Assembly (NCBI GenBank): GCA_035591015.1
Contig: JAXIUW010061118.1
Coordinates: forward strand, 1-12,505
From: Cephalothrix simula
Taxonomy: Eukaryota > Nemertea > Palaeonemertea > Archinemertea > Cephalotrichidae
DNA length: 12,505 nt
Reading direction: 5' to 3'
Made by a program: the position numbers and the translations under genes. Position 1 is the first letter of the stretch. Each line of letters starts with the position of its first letter. Shown here one piece after another: positions 1 to 8,921 of the stretch. A model generated the notes under the pieces. That model was not told the DNA's origin. It ran no database searches and saw nothing but the letters and a program-made list of their open reading frames with translations.

Positions 1-2051
1 GATAATACATGGGAATCATGAAAAATATATAAGATTAAGAAAAAATTATCAAAACATTTAAAACGTTTGTCTTAAGTAAACATTATTTAAAATATTTGAT
101 GGTAGATAACTAAAAACAACGAAAATATGGTAAACACATTTTTTAGATAGTGTCGATTAATAATGATATTGTATATTTTGCGTTTGATTGGCAGTTAATT
201 TTGACATGAGCGTGGAATAATGTAAACGAATAAGCTTAGTAAAAGCACTTGTATATATCAAATGATAAGATTTCTAAGAGCTATATAACTCTCGTCCACT
301 TAAATATATTTTAAAACAATCCTTGATGTGAAGCTTATGAAGTGCTTCAAGGCCATGTATTTTTGTTGCTATGATATACTTCGGATTATTCATAACATAA
401 ATAGAATACTTGAAGGATAGACGTTTTCACTTTTTAGGAATACACTGTATTTTGGTGTTTTTGAGGTGGACTTTAGGGAGTGCGATATCTTGCGTTTTTT
501 AACATTTTTTAACGCCACTGCACTGTGATGTATATATTGTTAGATCGGTATTGATCTTGGAAGACGTGTGTTACAACCCGCACAAAAACCATTCTTTTAA
601 TAAACTTTGTATACACAAAATTCAAGGTTTTGATCAAGATTTTCAAAGTCAGCTGCATGTACAGTATTGATTATTTACCTAATCGCTGTTGACAATGTCT
701 GGTTTCTTTGAGAGCTATCTTTAGAACATGACTTTGAAAGTAACCAAGTCAGTATTGGGAAGGACATTCCTTTTTACAAATTTTGTGATCAATGAAAGTC
801 ACATTTTGGTAAAAAGAAACCTTCTTTCCAATATTAATGTCATCCTTATGAATATTATCAACAGAAATTTGGTAAATAATAAACACATGCAACTGACTTA
901 GAAATATTTTGATCCAATTTTTGAATTTCGAAGGACAAAGTTTAAAGAATAGTTTCAGTTTGGGGTTAGAGGTACCACTTCTTGTCTAGGCACTTAATTT
1001 GGACTTAATTGCTTAATTGCTAAAACGATTGCGGTCATAGTAGTTTCGGTCTGCCTATTCTGTCGAATCTTCACTTGTAAAATATCCCTATAAACCAATC
1101 TATCTTATGGCCGAAATTATACTCAGCAGTATTTAAACAGGCAGGAATTTTCTTTTTTGTACTGCAGCTTCTGTCGTAACAGTTCAGCACAGTCACATGA
1201 CTTATGTACATGACCTCATTTTTGCTTTTTCCTTAGTTACGCCACCTTTTTATAGGATATGCATAATAAATTTTTTATACAAAACATATTCTAAAAGCAT
1301 CACAGAGCATAATATTTATGCTTTGCTCTGTTTTGCCACAGCATGGCTAGCTATTCATATTTGTTAACCATTTAGGACTTTATTTCCCTTAAAAAAGTAT
1401 TTTTACAACAATTGATAATAAGCCTGCTTGAAATTCGTGATATTTTTTATCTAAATGAAAAGTAAAAAGGAGAAACAAACTGCACGAATCAATAAACTGA
1501 GTTATTGAAACATTTCTTTATGATCCTAATTCAAAGTCTCTATAGGCCTTCTCAAATTACAGAATTTGATATCTGATATTTATGTGCAACATACCGATGG
1601 GGGTCGATATAATATAAGCACACGAAATTCAATTCGACCAGCTCTAGTTGTTAGGGACCCCGCCCGAGGAAACAAGGAATATTAATTAAGACAATTAAAT
1701 CACACATACATTTGTGGAAAAATCTATAAACATCCTTCGTTTACCTACATAAACATTGTTGCCTTTCCATAGAGGATTATCGGACAAAATAATTTTTGTC
1801 TTTCAAGTTCAAATATCAATACGGAATTTGGACAAGTGCTTTTTATCGTGTGAACATATAAATCGATTAGAAATTAGTCGGTTTCATCTATTTGCTATTG
1901 ATTTATGGTACATTCTGACGTAATTAATTAAGTAATTTGTAAGACAATCTATATTTGATAGTATTAGACTGTATAAGGTATCATTACACCTTCGGATACT
2001 AAGACAAAGCACAAGAATTGGATAGGAAATAATAAAAACAAAGTTAAAAAA
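1..2051. other. Upstream non-coding region
   Basis: This is about 2 kb of AT-rich DNA in which I find no supportable gene, RNA or clear promoter. Open frames are short and broken by stops on both strands. Its right end must hold the promoter and 5' UTR of the plus-strand gene that starts at 2052. An in-frame stop at 1974-1976 limits that coding frame on the 5' side, unless an upstream exon is spliced in. TATA-like strings are present (for example near 1856 and 1972), but in DNA this AT-rich they mean little. Confidence 0.6.
1302..1331. repeat. Short imperfect inverted repeat
   Basis: The arms acagagc and gctctgt flank an AT-rich core, and inner bases (cataa against ttatg) can also pair with a small bulge. 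It is a minor hairpin in upstream non-coding DNA with no evident function. Confidence 0.35.
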
Positions 2052-2488
2052 ATGGCAAGTGATAAAAAGGATATAAAAAATGATAACGCTGAAGATGATA
2101 AAAAAGAATTATCTGATAACGAAGAAGGAAAACCTTCAACACCATTTAATAATAATGATGCTGGGAGAACTCCTAAAGCACCTAGCACTCCTATAGATAA
2201 TGAAGAAAGAGATAAAAATAAAAAAGAAAACAATATAGTTGAAGCGGATGATGAGGAAATCAAGTCTCTTTTAGAGACTGATAAAAAGGACGGCTGTGCA
2301 CACGGATATGTGCATGGTAAAATGATAATACAGGGCAATGAAGCTCAAGAGGAAGAAATTACGTCTAGAAAAGTTGAAATAGTTCGGAAATTAATTGCTG
2401 AATTTGATCTTGAAAAGGTTATGCACAAATATTCTTCATCAGGATCACTTCCATACAAAGTGGATGTAAATGATTTTAGTCTTGACTG
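2052..2488 (+). CDS. Exon 1 of the plus-strand gene
   Basis: This exon runs from the ATG to the donor GTATGT at 2489. It holds 145 full codons plus two bases (TG) of a split codon, which exon 2 completes as TGT (Cys). The frame stays open past the donor to 2735, but that extension is hydrophobic and unlike the exon. Splicing to the acceptor at 2548 instead would create a TGA stop, so the 2793 acceptor is preferred. Confidence 0.75.
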
Positions 2489-5400
2489 GTATGTTTCGTT
2501 TTTTGCTTTCTTTATTAACTTCAAAATCTTTGCGGAAAATTTTTTCAGAGACCAGTTAGTATCCGTAGCTTGTTTGATATACAACTGTATATACAAAGGC
2601 CATATTCTTAGGTATATCAGAAATAAATTAATTTTGAGCAATCTTTTTGAACCAGTTTTGATTACTCTTTCTAATATTCTAAAATTTCAAAGGATTCACC
2701 TTTTCTCATTCACTAAAAGTCAGGAAAAAAAATGAACAAAATACTAAAATGGTCTTTCAACTGCTCTTATATAAAATTTTCATTTATTTTCAGTACCCAC
2801 GACGCAGCAAAATTAAAGGCTCGCCTCGTATATTTATTGGGAACTGACGAATTAGACATGTGTGACAGAAAGCATATGGACTACTTGCGGGAGAGTCTGA
2901 AACGCGAACAGGAAGTAAGTAAAACATAGTTACTTTAATTACAAGTATTATATTATGATACCAATTTCATGGCCATCATCAATATCACTATAAACTACAA
3001 TGAATTAAACGGTTATGTCAGCATGATAAAAACCCGTCAGAGTCTCTATTTTGTTTAAGCTGTTACTATAGATCTAGTGCATACAAGCTCAATTAATTTA
3101 GTCTTTTCATGCACTACACAAATGGGTGAAAAAATTGGATGAGGCACCGTAAAACGGTCAAACTTTACCCCCCGTCGAGATCTCCGAGAAAAGGCATCGA
3201 AACCCTTTAACTGTATACACTTTTGGAAAGTATAAATAGTTACACACAATGGGTTTTCAAATTTTTTACCATGTGTGGTGGCGCCAACTGTGCAAAATTT
3301 CGAAAATAGAGTCGACAAATATGTCGAATAACTGCATAGTATTCGTACATTTTTGGTCTGATATATAGCAAAACAATGGCCAACAAAAAAGTTCTTTAAA
3401 TAATGTACACTACATCACTACATCACGTCTACATCACTGTCTGGTTATGTCAATCTAGGGAATCCCTATACATCACGAATTTTTATTGCTGACGTAAGGT
3501 AAAATACTTTAAATTGACCAATGAGGAGTAGTTGATCATTATTTTTAAATATACTCCATATGCCATAGACCTGTGATTCACGTGAATACGTTATACCGGA
3601 TTTGTTTTCGTACATCTCGGTATGTGTTTAACATTTCATAATAACTTATTTTTTTCCTAAGAAAACTATGCTTTTCTTTTTAAAATTATCAGTGTAAAAA
3701 GTTGCCTTTGAAGCAAAATTATATTCGATAAGTGAAAAAAGAAAGGCATAGCGGACCTCTACCAATGTACTGTGGTCGTTTCAAATAGACGATTATTCAT
3801 TCACTTCGTTGTATAGAACTCCTATGTCTGATGTAGACGTGACATGAAGGTAACTTTCAAACAGAATAAGTTTTAAAAAGAATTTTTTATTTCCAGAAAA
3901 ATCAAAGAAAAAGAGAGCGAGAAAGATCAGAAGAAGAGAATAGAAGAATTAGAAAATTAATAGCTTTAGGTGTTATCCAATCAGATGATACAGAATTTGC
4001 AATTAGAAATGGCTATGGAGAAGAATCAATACCAAAACATAGGGGAACAAGAAACAATAACAAGAAAGATAGAAGAAGCTTAATGGAATCAGAATGGTAC
4101 AATCCAGTAAGTTAAGAGGTTTGATATTATTACTAGATTACAATTTTGAAAAAATCTTAAGGCCTCTTCATAGTCTCACGATTTTTCACAGTCGTAAAAT
4201 CAATTAGTTTTTGAATGAATGAGAACATAGAAGGTGAAACTAGTAGTAAAACATCACCCTGTAAAAGCTCATAAATTTGGTACTGTTCATAGTTCTTATA
4301 ACGTATCATATTACTTCATAAGAGTATCATATTACTTCATAAGAAATTTGAATAAAATTGGAAAGTTCATGTATTAAATTGTATCCTAATTTTTACGGAT
4401 AAATTTTCTATAGCTCGAAGGTTGGATGTGTGGATACAAGTACAAATTTTGACAGTGGTAATGCAAATCATTTATTAGAAAGTTGAAAAGAGCATTGAAC
4501 TATATGAAAGCGTCCTGGTCGAAAAAGCCTCAAACGGTGTTCTTGTGTTTTTCGAAAATAGGATTTTGACGAAATCAAAGTTCCCGATAACGTTTTCAAA
4601 TAATAAAAAAAATTATCAATCGGTTACTTTTTAGGCCATTAAGTGATGTCAATCAGGAAAATTATCTCGTTTACTTACTGGAGTAGTAAAACATTAAAAC
4701 ATGTTAATATTTGTGAAAGATGATAACTTATTTACAATGCATTTACAGTGCTATTATGATAAATCATTATGATCTGCTTTTGTTAGGCACTATGAATTGG
4801 ACGCCTTTATATGTGCATTCATAATTCACATTTAGTCCTGTACTAAAGTTAATGGCTTTTTCAGCCATGCTTATCAAAGCATAACGACTCCATAAAACTA
4901 ATTAGAAATTAAGGTTTTATCAGGTTTAATTGAGAATACTAGTTTTACTGATAATACTGAGAAGTAGGAACAGTTTTTACTTCAACTTTACTTCATAAAT
5001 ACAAATATTCTGATTTTTGAAATGGCAATCATCCTTAATGGCAATCATCCTTGTCAATTTTATTACCGGGTATGTAATTACTTTATAATTGGTTTCACAA
5101 CTGTAATAAATCGCGAGAACCTTTAAAGTAAAGAAGAGTGTTATTTGAACTTATAAATCTTTTTGTCTCAACTGTATCATGAATATAATTTCATGTACAG
5201 TTTTGAAGACTGATATTGATTTACATATAAACTAAACGCCAAAAGAGTTTTGGATATAATATATAGTCCTTTCTTTGAACCAAAAGAATAGTAAAAAACA
5301 CTTCAGAAGAAAAATTCACTATCAAAATAGGCTGTATTATAAATATTATTGATCTACTATGAATCCCCAAAGGATCAATAATAAAATTATATTTTCTTCT

Positions 5401-7524
5401 ATATATTAATGACACTAAAACCACTAAGCTATTTAATGATCTTTAATAGACAAGGTTTATTCACTATCATTGAAAGGATCAGGAGTTTTTAATGACATTA
5501 TTAACAACCAAACACTAAGTTTCGTCTCAGTTATAATGTATCTTATTATTTGCAAAAATTCACAAAATCAAATATCAAATATATATATCTACAAAAGTTT
5601 TAGCTGGACCCTTCCTCATCTTTTGCAAAGATTCGATGACAATGCGTACATTAACAGAAGATTATTAGAAAAATTATTAAATGTTTTGAATAATTTTTAA
5701 TCATCCTTCATTAATCTCTTTATCATATTTATAGGAAGATGGCTTAGTAACTGAACGCTCAAAGCCAACAGAAGTTACGGTAAGTGAAGTCTATGAAAGT
5801 GTTAATTTAAGAGAACAGAGATAATAATGACAGGACAGCGATATTAATTGATTTGTTGACATTTAATAGAAATGGAAAAAGAAAGATGAGGATGGCGAAG
5901 ATGGTGAAAAGGGAGATGAAGACAAGGACGGAGAAGAACAAGAGGTAAGAGTTAGTACCTTAACCAAAATAAGGTGTTAAAATAAAACAACATAGTGAGC
6001 ATAGGGGTCTTTTTAAATTTTGTATTCAAATATAAGTAATAATGTCGTGTCAAAACCTTAAATAAAGATCAGTACAATATCACTAACTATTTTGGAAACA
6101 TGGGTTTTGAACAAGCCCGATGAATTTTGCTTGAAACGTTTATCAGACCGAAGCGCGCAGCGCTGAGGTATGATAAACGTTGAAAGCAAAATTATGAGGG
6201 CATTTCAAAACCCATTATCTCCATTTTGATTCCAAAAGGTATTTCTCCTACCGTCAACAAACGACAGGTTGGGAAGCGACTTTGGGAATCAAAATGCATT
6301 ATCTCTAGGTATAGTTAGTGATATTATGTTTATCGCTACTTTTCAATAATAGGTGTCTCTGGGTGTTAATTTTGAAAACTGAATACGAATTTTTAAAGGC
6401 ACCATGAATTCTATTATTTTTCAATTATAAAGTTGATTTTCAACTTTACACCATATTCCCAGATTAGTGCAACTATAGGCACATTGGGAGCATCACCTTC
6501 CGTCCTTGAGGGAGGTGAAGGCTGATATAGCTAATATCGGCCCACAAGATTCATTCTTGCGGGCCGATATGGCTATATATTTTAGCCTTTTGCCTGCATT
6601 AATGGCTACATATTGTCCTAAAAACTAGCGATAATAAAGAGTATTATATTACCTTACATTACCAATTTAAGTAATCAATTACCATATTTTCAGAATGAAG
6701 AGGAAAAAAATCAACATCCTGATCCAAATATTAACAAATTATACGAAACAGATGTGAGTATTACATTGAGTAACGAATTCCATTTGCCAATTTAGTGCAT
6801 GCTAATCTTAACTGATTTGATTGCAACTAAAACTCAAGGCATGCTGTGCATATAAAGCTATGCTAAAATGGCACGCAATCCTCATTGAAATAACAAATAA
6901 TGATTTGTATCTTATTTTTCATATCTTAATCAACAGGATGTAAGTAAACATTGTCAACATTTTCATTTACTTAAAATAACACTCTGCATTTTTCTTTTAT
7001 TCATACCGCACAATTATTCGAATAATTATCCAGTTACATGGAAAGAATAGCAAACCCATAATCATAATCAAATATAGCTTATTGTTGCATCTTTTATTTA
7101 AGAATGTTTCGTCAGTTTCTCTACTACACTGCATATCTAGATTTGTATTAACATCACTTTGTTTCCTGCTAACGTAATTGTAATTTAAGAAGCCATGAAA
7201 GGTATACTTAGATTCTTCATTATTTTACTGGTATTTCATCCAGATAATGAAGATCACGATCATAGCAGCTAGCTAGGGACATGTGAGCTGCTATGACAAA
7301 GCTGATAAATAGAATTACAAGACTGCAGGTCTTTCAGGAGCATATTTATATCATTTAATGAGCCTGTCATTCTTTTTCTTCTCAATTTGCAGAGCATTGA
7401 AGGTTTATATGTAACTGCCCGAGATGTTTTAAACACGGGAATTGATGAATGTGGATCCCAGAAAGGTGCAAGTGGAGGTGGAGGAGGAGAACAGCAGGAG
7501 CAACAGACGCAACAGACTGAATAA
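2052..7524 (+). CDS. Seven-exon gene for an uncharacterised acidic, charged protein
   Basis: The coding sequence is join(2052-2488, 2794-2914, 3897-4106, 5735-5779, 5870-5944, 6694-6753, 7393-7524), about 359 residues. The ATG has A at -3 and an in-frame stop upstream at 1974-1976. Every proposed intron has GT-AG ends, most donors are GTAAGT-like, and the phases match: intron 1 is phase 2 and the other five are phase 0. In order, the protein shows a low-complexity acidic N-terminus rich in D, E, K, N, T and P (residues 1-75), a more ordered segment (about 76-185) around DLEKVMHKYSSSGSLPYKVD and ARLVYLLGTDELDMCDRKH, a basic helical stretch rich in R, K and E (about 187-215) that could be coiled coil, a segment ending SEWYNP (near 256), a KEKE-like tract encoded mainly by exon 5, and a C-terminus rich in G and Q. 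There is no signal peptide or membrane span. I do not recognise the family and assign no function. An intracellular, scaffold-like or cytoskeletal role would fit but is only inference. Confidence is for the gene model. Confidence 0.75.
2794..2914 (+). CDS. Exon 2 of the plus-strand gene
   Basis: The acceptor is a T-rich tract ending TTTTCAG at 2793, and the donor is GTAAGT at 2915. It encodes the segment from THDAAKLKARLVYLLGTDEL to LRESLKREQE. This is the most domain-like part of the protein, with alternating hydrophobic and charged residues as in amphipathic helices. Its phases are 2 then 0, so skipping it would break the frame. Confidence 0.8.
3423..3842. mobile_element. Candidate MITE-like element in intron 2
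   Basis: A 14-bp perfect inverted pair, tcacgtctacatca at 3423-3436 and its reverse complement at 3829-3842, bounds 420 bp of non-coding DNA. Weaker pairing continues inward (a CTATAC...CGAA pattern on both sides). A hairpin lies inside. There is no transposase frame, and I could not define a target-site duplication. The element may have landed just 54 bp before exon 3. Confidence 0.4.
3666..3751. repeat. Inverted repeat inside the 3423-3842 element
   Basis: CTATGCTTTTCTTTTT at 3666-3681 pairs with AAAAAAGAAAGGCATAG at 3735-3751, apart from one G-T position and length slippage in the T run. This gives a stem of about 16 bp around a loop of about 53 bases. Confidence 0.4.
3897..4106 (+). CDS. 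Exon 3 of the plus-strand gene
   Basis: The acceptor TTTATTTCCAG ends at 3896 and the donor GTAAGT starts at 4107. The 210 bp give 70 codons in phase 0-0. It begins with a strongly charged R/K/E helix (KNQRKRERERSEEENRRIRK), a likely coiled coil or basic nucleic-acid or tubulin contact, and continues through LIALGVIQSDDTEFAIRNGY to SEWYNP. Confidence 0.8.
4303..4344. repeat. Perfect 2 x 21-bp tandem duplication in intron 3
   Basis: Two adjacent identical 21-bp copies (4303-4323 and 4324-4344), beginning gtatcatattacttcat. Perfect identity in non-coding DNA points to a recent slippage or end-joining event. Confidence 0.9.
5021..5052. repeat. Perfect 2 x 16-bp tandem duplication in intron 3
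   Basis: aatggcaatcatcctt occurs twice head to tail (5021-5036 and 5037-5052) with no mismatch. It is a second recent microduplication in the same intron. Confidence 0.9.
5735..5779 (+). CDS. Exon 4 (45 bp) of the plus-strand gene
   Basis: The acceptor TTTATAG ends at 5734 and the donor GTAAGT starts at 5780. It encodes 15 residues, EDGLVTERSKPTEVT, in phase 0-0. It is small and supported only by good splice sites and matching phase. Confidence 0.65.
5870..5944 (+). CDS. Exon 5 (75 bp) of the plus-strand gene, KEKE-like tract
   Basis: The acceptor TTTAATAG ends at 5869 and the donor GTAAGA starts at 5945. The 25 codons in phase 0-0 are almost all K, E, D and G, a low-complexity acidic tract that continues in style into exon 6. 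The purine-rich sequence contrasts sharply with the intron around it. Confidence 0.7.
6076..6325. mobile_element. 250-bp double-hairpin MITE-like element in intron 5
   Basis: The termini are a perfect 15-bp inverted repeat, aatatcactaactat at 6076-6090 and its complement at 6311-6325. Inside are two successive hairpins. The first spans 6100-6215, with a 12/12 outer stem (6100-6111 with 6204-6215), a 21/24 inner stem (6122-6145 with 6171-6194), and a GC-rich loop with its own small stem agcgc/gcgct (6152-6164). The second is bounded by 6223-6237 and 6281-6295 (14/15 paired). No coding capacity is present. A direct ATAT on each side of the shorter terminus cactaactat could be a target duplication, but it is part of a palindrome and so is ambiguous. 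The element is likely non-autonomous; its superfamily is unknown. Confidence 0.6.
6330..6634. mobile_element. Second candidate inverted-repeat element in intron 5
   Basis: ttatcgctacttttc at 6330-6344 pairs with aaaaactagcgataa at 6620-6634 (13 of 15). The interior holds three hairpins (6429-6447, 6494-6517 and 6518-6589). It begins only four bases after the 6076-6325 element, so the two may be nested or parts of one composite. No target duplication is clear. Confidence 0.35.
6518..6589. repeat. Strong hairpin with a five-base loop
   Basis: The left arm (6518-6549) and right arm (6555-6589) pair over about 30 bases, including aaggct/agcctt at the base and atatcggccc/gggccgatat in the middle, with a few bulges. 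The loop is ttcat. The GC-rich upper stem stands out in an AT-rich intron. It probably belongs to a mobile element; a structured RNA is possible but unsupported. Confidence 0.7.
6694..6753 (+). CDS. Exon 6 (60 bp) of the plus-strand gene
   Basis: The acceptor CATATTTTCAG ends at 6693 and the donor GTGAGT starts at 6754. The 20 codons in phase 0-0 read NEEEKNQHPDPNINKLYETD and extend the acidic tract of exon 5. Confidence 0.7.
6937..6939 (+). CDS. Possible 3-nt microexon (GAT) in intron 6
   Basis: A pyrimidine-rich acceptor ending in CAACAG at 6936 is followed by GAT and at once by a perfect donor GTAAGT (6940-6945). All three bases could be spliced in without changing the frame, adding one Asp between exons 6 and 7. 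It could also be a recursive-splicing step or chance. Only RNA data can tell. Confidence 0.3.
7393..7524 (+). CDS. Exon 7, C-terminal exon of the plus-strand gene
   Basis: The acceptor TTCTCAATTTGCAG ends at 7392. The exon encodes 43 residues and a TAA stop at 7522-7524. It starts SIEGLYVTARDVLNTGIDEC, a short ordered stretch, then turns into a Gly run and a Gln/Glu-rich tail. The stop lies within an AATAAA string (7520-7525) that is probably not the working polyadenylation signal. Confidence 0.75.
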   Translation, partial: SIEGLYVTARDVLNTGIDECGSQKGASGGGGGEQQEQQTQQTE

Positions 7525-7690
7525 AAGGTTAACGAAATATTAACCATTTGATAAATGGTGTCAACTTATGTTGATAGAAAATTAACAAAAAGTGTTTTTA
7601 TCGTAATGCAAACAGGTAGGAGAACCCTGTAGTTCTATTGCATATCCGTCAATCTACTGACGTCCGAAAATCAAAAGACAAAAATAGATA

Positions 7691-7700
7691 TCTCGCGAGA
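7691..7700. other. Palindrome TCTCGCGAGA
   Basis: A perfect 10-bp palindrome matching the CGCG-box motif known from vertebrate promoters. It lies 167 bp after the stop of the plus-strand gene, between convergent genes, where no promoter is expected. A role is doubtful. Confidence 0.3.
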
Positions 7701-8042
7701 CTGCCGTCACCTTGTTTTTAATTTTATACTGGCTGGATATTCACCAATCAAAAATTATCCATCGTTCTAAAGGTGTCCGTCAGGTGACACAGAAGTATTT
7801 GATTTTTTAGTAAAACAGGCAATTGGTAATCAAACCACTGCTTGAAAGTAGGTAATTATCTATTTCACATAAAAAATCGTAGTGAAAGATAACCATTTAG
7901 GCATATTATATATTTCATAGTCAAAAGTTTCGAGCTTCAGCTAATTGCCACGTTTGTCCACCAATTATGAATTAACTAAAACACCTTACCGATTTGTTAA
8001 TCTTGGCCAAGGTTTGAAATTTTGTGAGCAAAAAATTAAGTT

Positions 8043-8048
8043 AATAAA
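8043..8048 (+). terminator. Possible polyadenylation signal AATAAA (plus-strand gene)
   Basis: A canonical hexamer about 520 bp after the TAA. It would give a 3' UTR of ordinary length. Another AATAAA overlaps the stop codon (7520-7525) and would leave almost no UTR. The choice is not settled by sequence. Confidence 0.3.
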
Positions 8049-8315
8049 ACTTTCTGTTCGCAAAGGCTTCTAAACTAAATATCACTAGTAACGTTATTTT
8101 ATGCTAACATAACTAATGTGGCTTGCTGTAGATATTTTGACAACAATCAACATTGAAGAAAATCCTACCCTTCGACTATAGGATCTCTGCCGACAGGCTG
8201 ATATCCGTAGAACTATGGTGGTTCCCCTACCTGGTTTTGAACATACATAATATCTCGTTGAAAAAAAACAGCACTTTCATATGCTTTTAAGTAATATCTC
8301 ATTATTCAGTGCTCA

Positions 8316-8360
8316 TTTTTTGTTTTGTTTGTTTTTCTGTTGTTATTATTATTTTTTTTG
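8316..8360. repeat. T-rich low-complexity run
   Basis: A stretch of T runs broken by single G and A bases, of the type TTTTGTTTTGTTTG then TTATTATTATT. On the minus strand it reads as an A-rich run, which could be the eroded tail of a retroposed element, but I see no element body joined to it. Confidence 0.5.
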
Positions 8361-8694
8361 ATAATTTGTACGAGCAGTTGTCTCCAGGTGCAGTCTGCAT
8401 TTGTGTTGGTACACTTAAACTGTGATATTGAAACTTCTATGGTAGCGAAGTAAAAATTAAAAATGTAAATACAATATTGATATTATGTAAAGATATAATT
8501 GTATAAAATTCAAAAATAAGAACTGAAGATAAATCTAACAATAATTATTAAAAAGATGCAATTAATAAGGCTCTGAAATTTTTCATGATATTGTAATATA
8601 TGCAAATTTTGATTCAAAAATGTAGAATACGCTTTTGTATAAACGTCTATTGATAATATAAATTACTTTGTAAAAAGATCTTTGTTTTGGTTTT

Positions 8695-8723
8695 TTAATG
8701 TTATACCACTTAATGTTATACCA
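8695..8723. repeat. Short tandem duplication of ttaatgttatacca
   Basis: The 14-base string occurs at 8695-8708 and 8710-8723, a near-perfect two-copy repeat of period 15 in intergenic DNA. Confidence 0.8.
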
Positions 8724-8870
8724 TTAAGGTGCAATGAATGAGAGCAAGAAATTTAAGATCATTTCCAAAAACAACCTCAAACGGTCATAAAGGATGCTGG
8801 ACTAATTTGAAATCACGTCAAATACATACATATACAATTATAGCAATCTAAATTCTGACAAGAATAACAA

Positions 8871-8876
8871 TTTATT
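8871..8876 (-). terminator. Likely polyadenylation signal of the antistasin-array gene
   Basis: TTTATT on the plus strand is AATAAA in the sense of the minus-strand gene, about 46 bp after its stop. The following 50 bases on that strand contain a TG-rich stretch (TGTATATGTATGTATTTG), as expected for a downstream element. This predicts a very short 3' UTR. Confidence 0.55.
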
Positions 8877-8921
8877 AACATTTTATAAACATTCAGATGA
8901 AAAACAAATTCAAAGAGATTG

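Larger units (their letters stand above)
4107..5734. other. Intron 3 of the plus-strand gene
   Basis: This 1,628-bp AT-rich intron is the longest in the gene. Apart from the two short tandem duplications I see nothing conserved in it. The small open frames near 5221-5424 and 5470-5700 have AT-driven composition, no recognisable product and no splice-site context. Confidence 0.65.
7525..8921. other. Non-coding region between convergent genes
   Basis: This 1.4-kb AT-rich stretch holds the 3' UTRs and terminators of both genes and no supportable coding sequence. It includes a possible polyadenylation signal for each strand, a T-rich run, a palindrome at 7691-7700 and a short tandem duplication at 8695. 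Confidence 0.6.

Noticed and set aside
1964-2338. Minus-strand open frame of 124 codons over exon 1
   Set aside because: Its serine- and leucine-rich product is the complement of the acidic, purine-rich exon on the plus strand.
2549-2735. Exon using the acceptor at 2548 (TTTTTTCAG)
   Set aside because: Joining it to the donor at 2489 makes a TGA stop at the junction. The acceptor at 2793 keeps the frame open.
3055-3318. Minus-strand open frame of 87 codons in intron 2
   Set aside because: It shows no recognisable product, domain or splice context, and lies within the intron of a better supported gene.
7691-7700. TCTCGCGAGA as a promoter element
   Set aside because: It lies between two convergent 3' ends with no gene starting nearby; one motif alone is not support.
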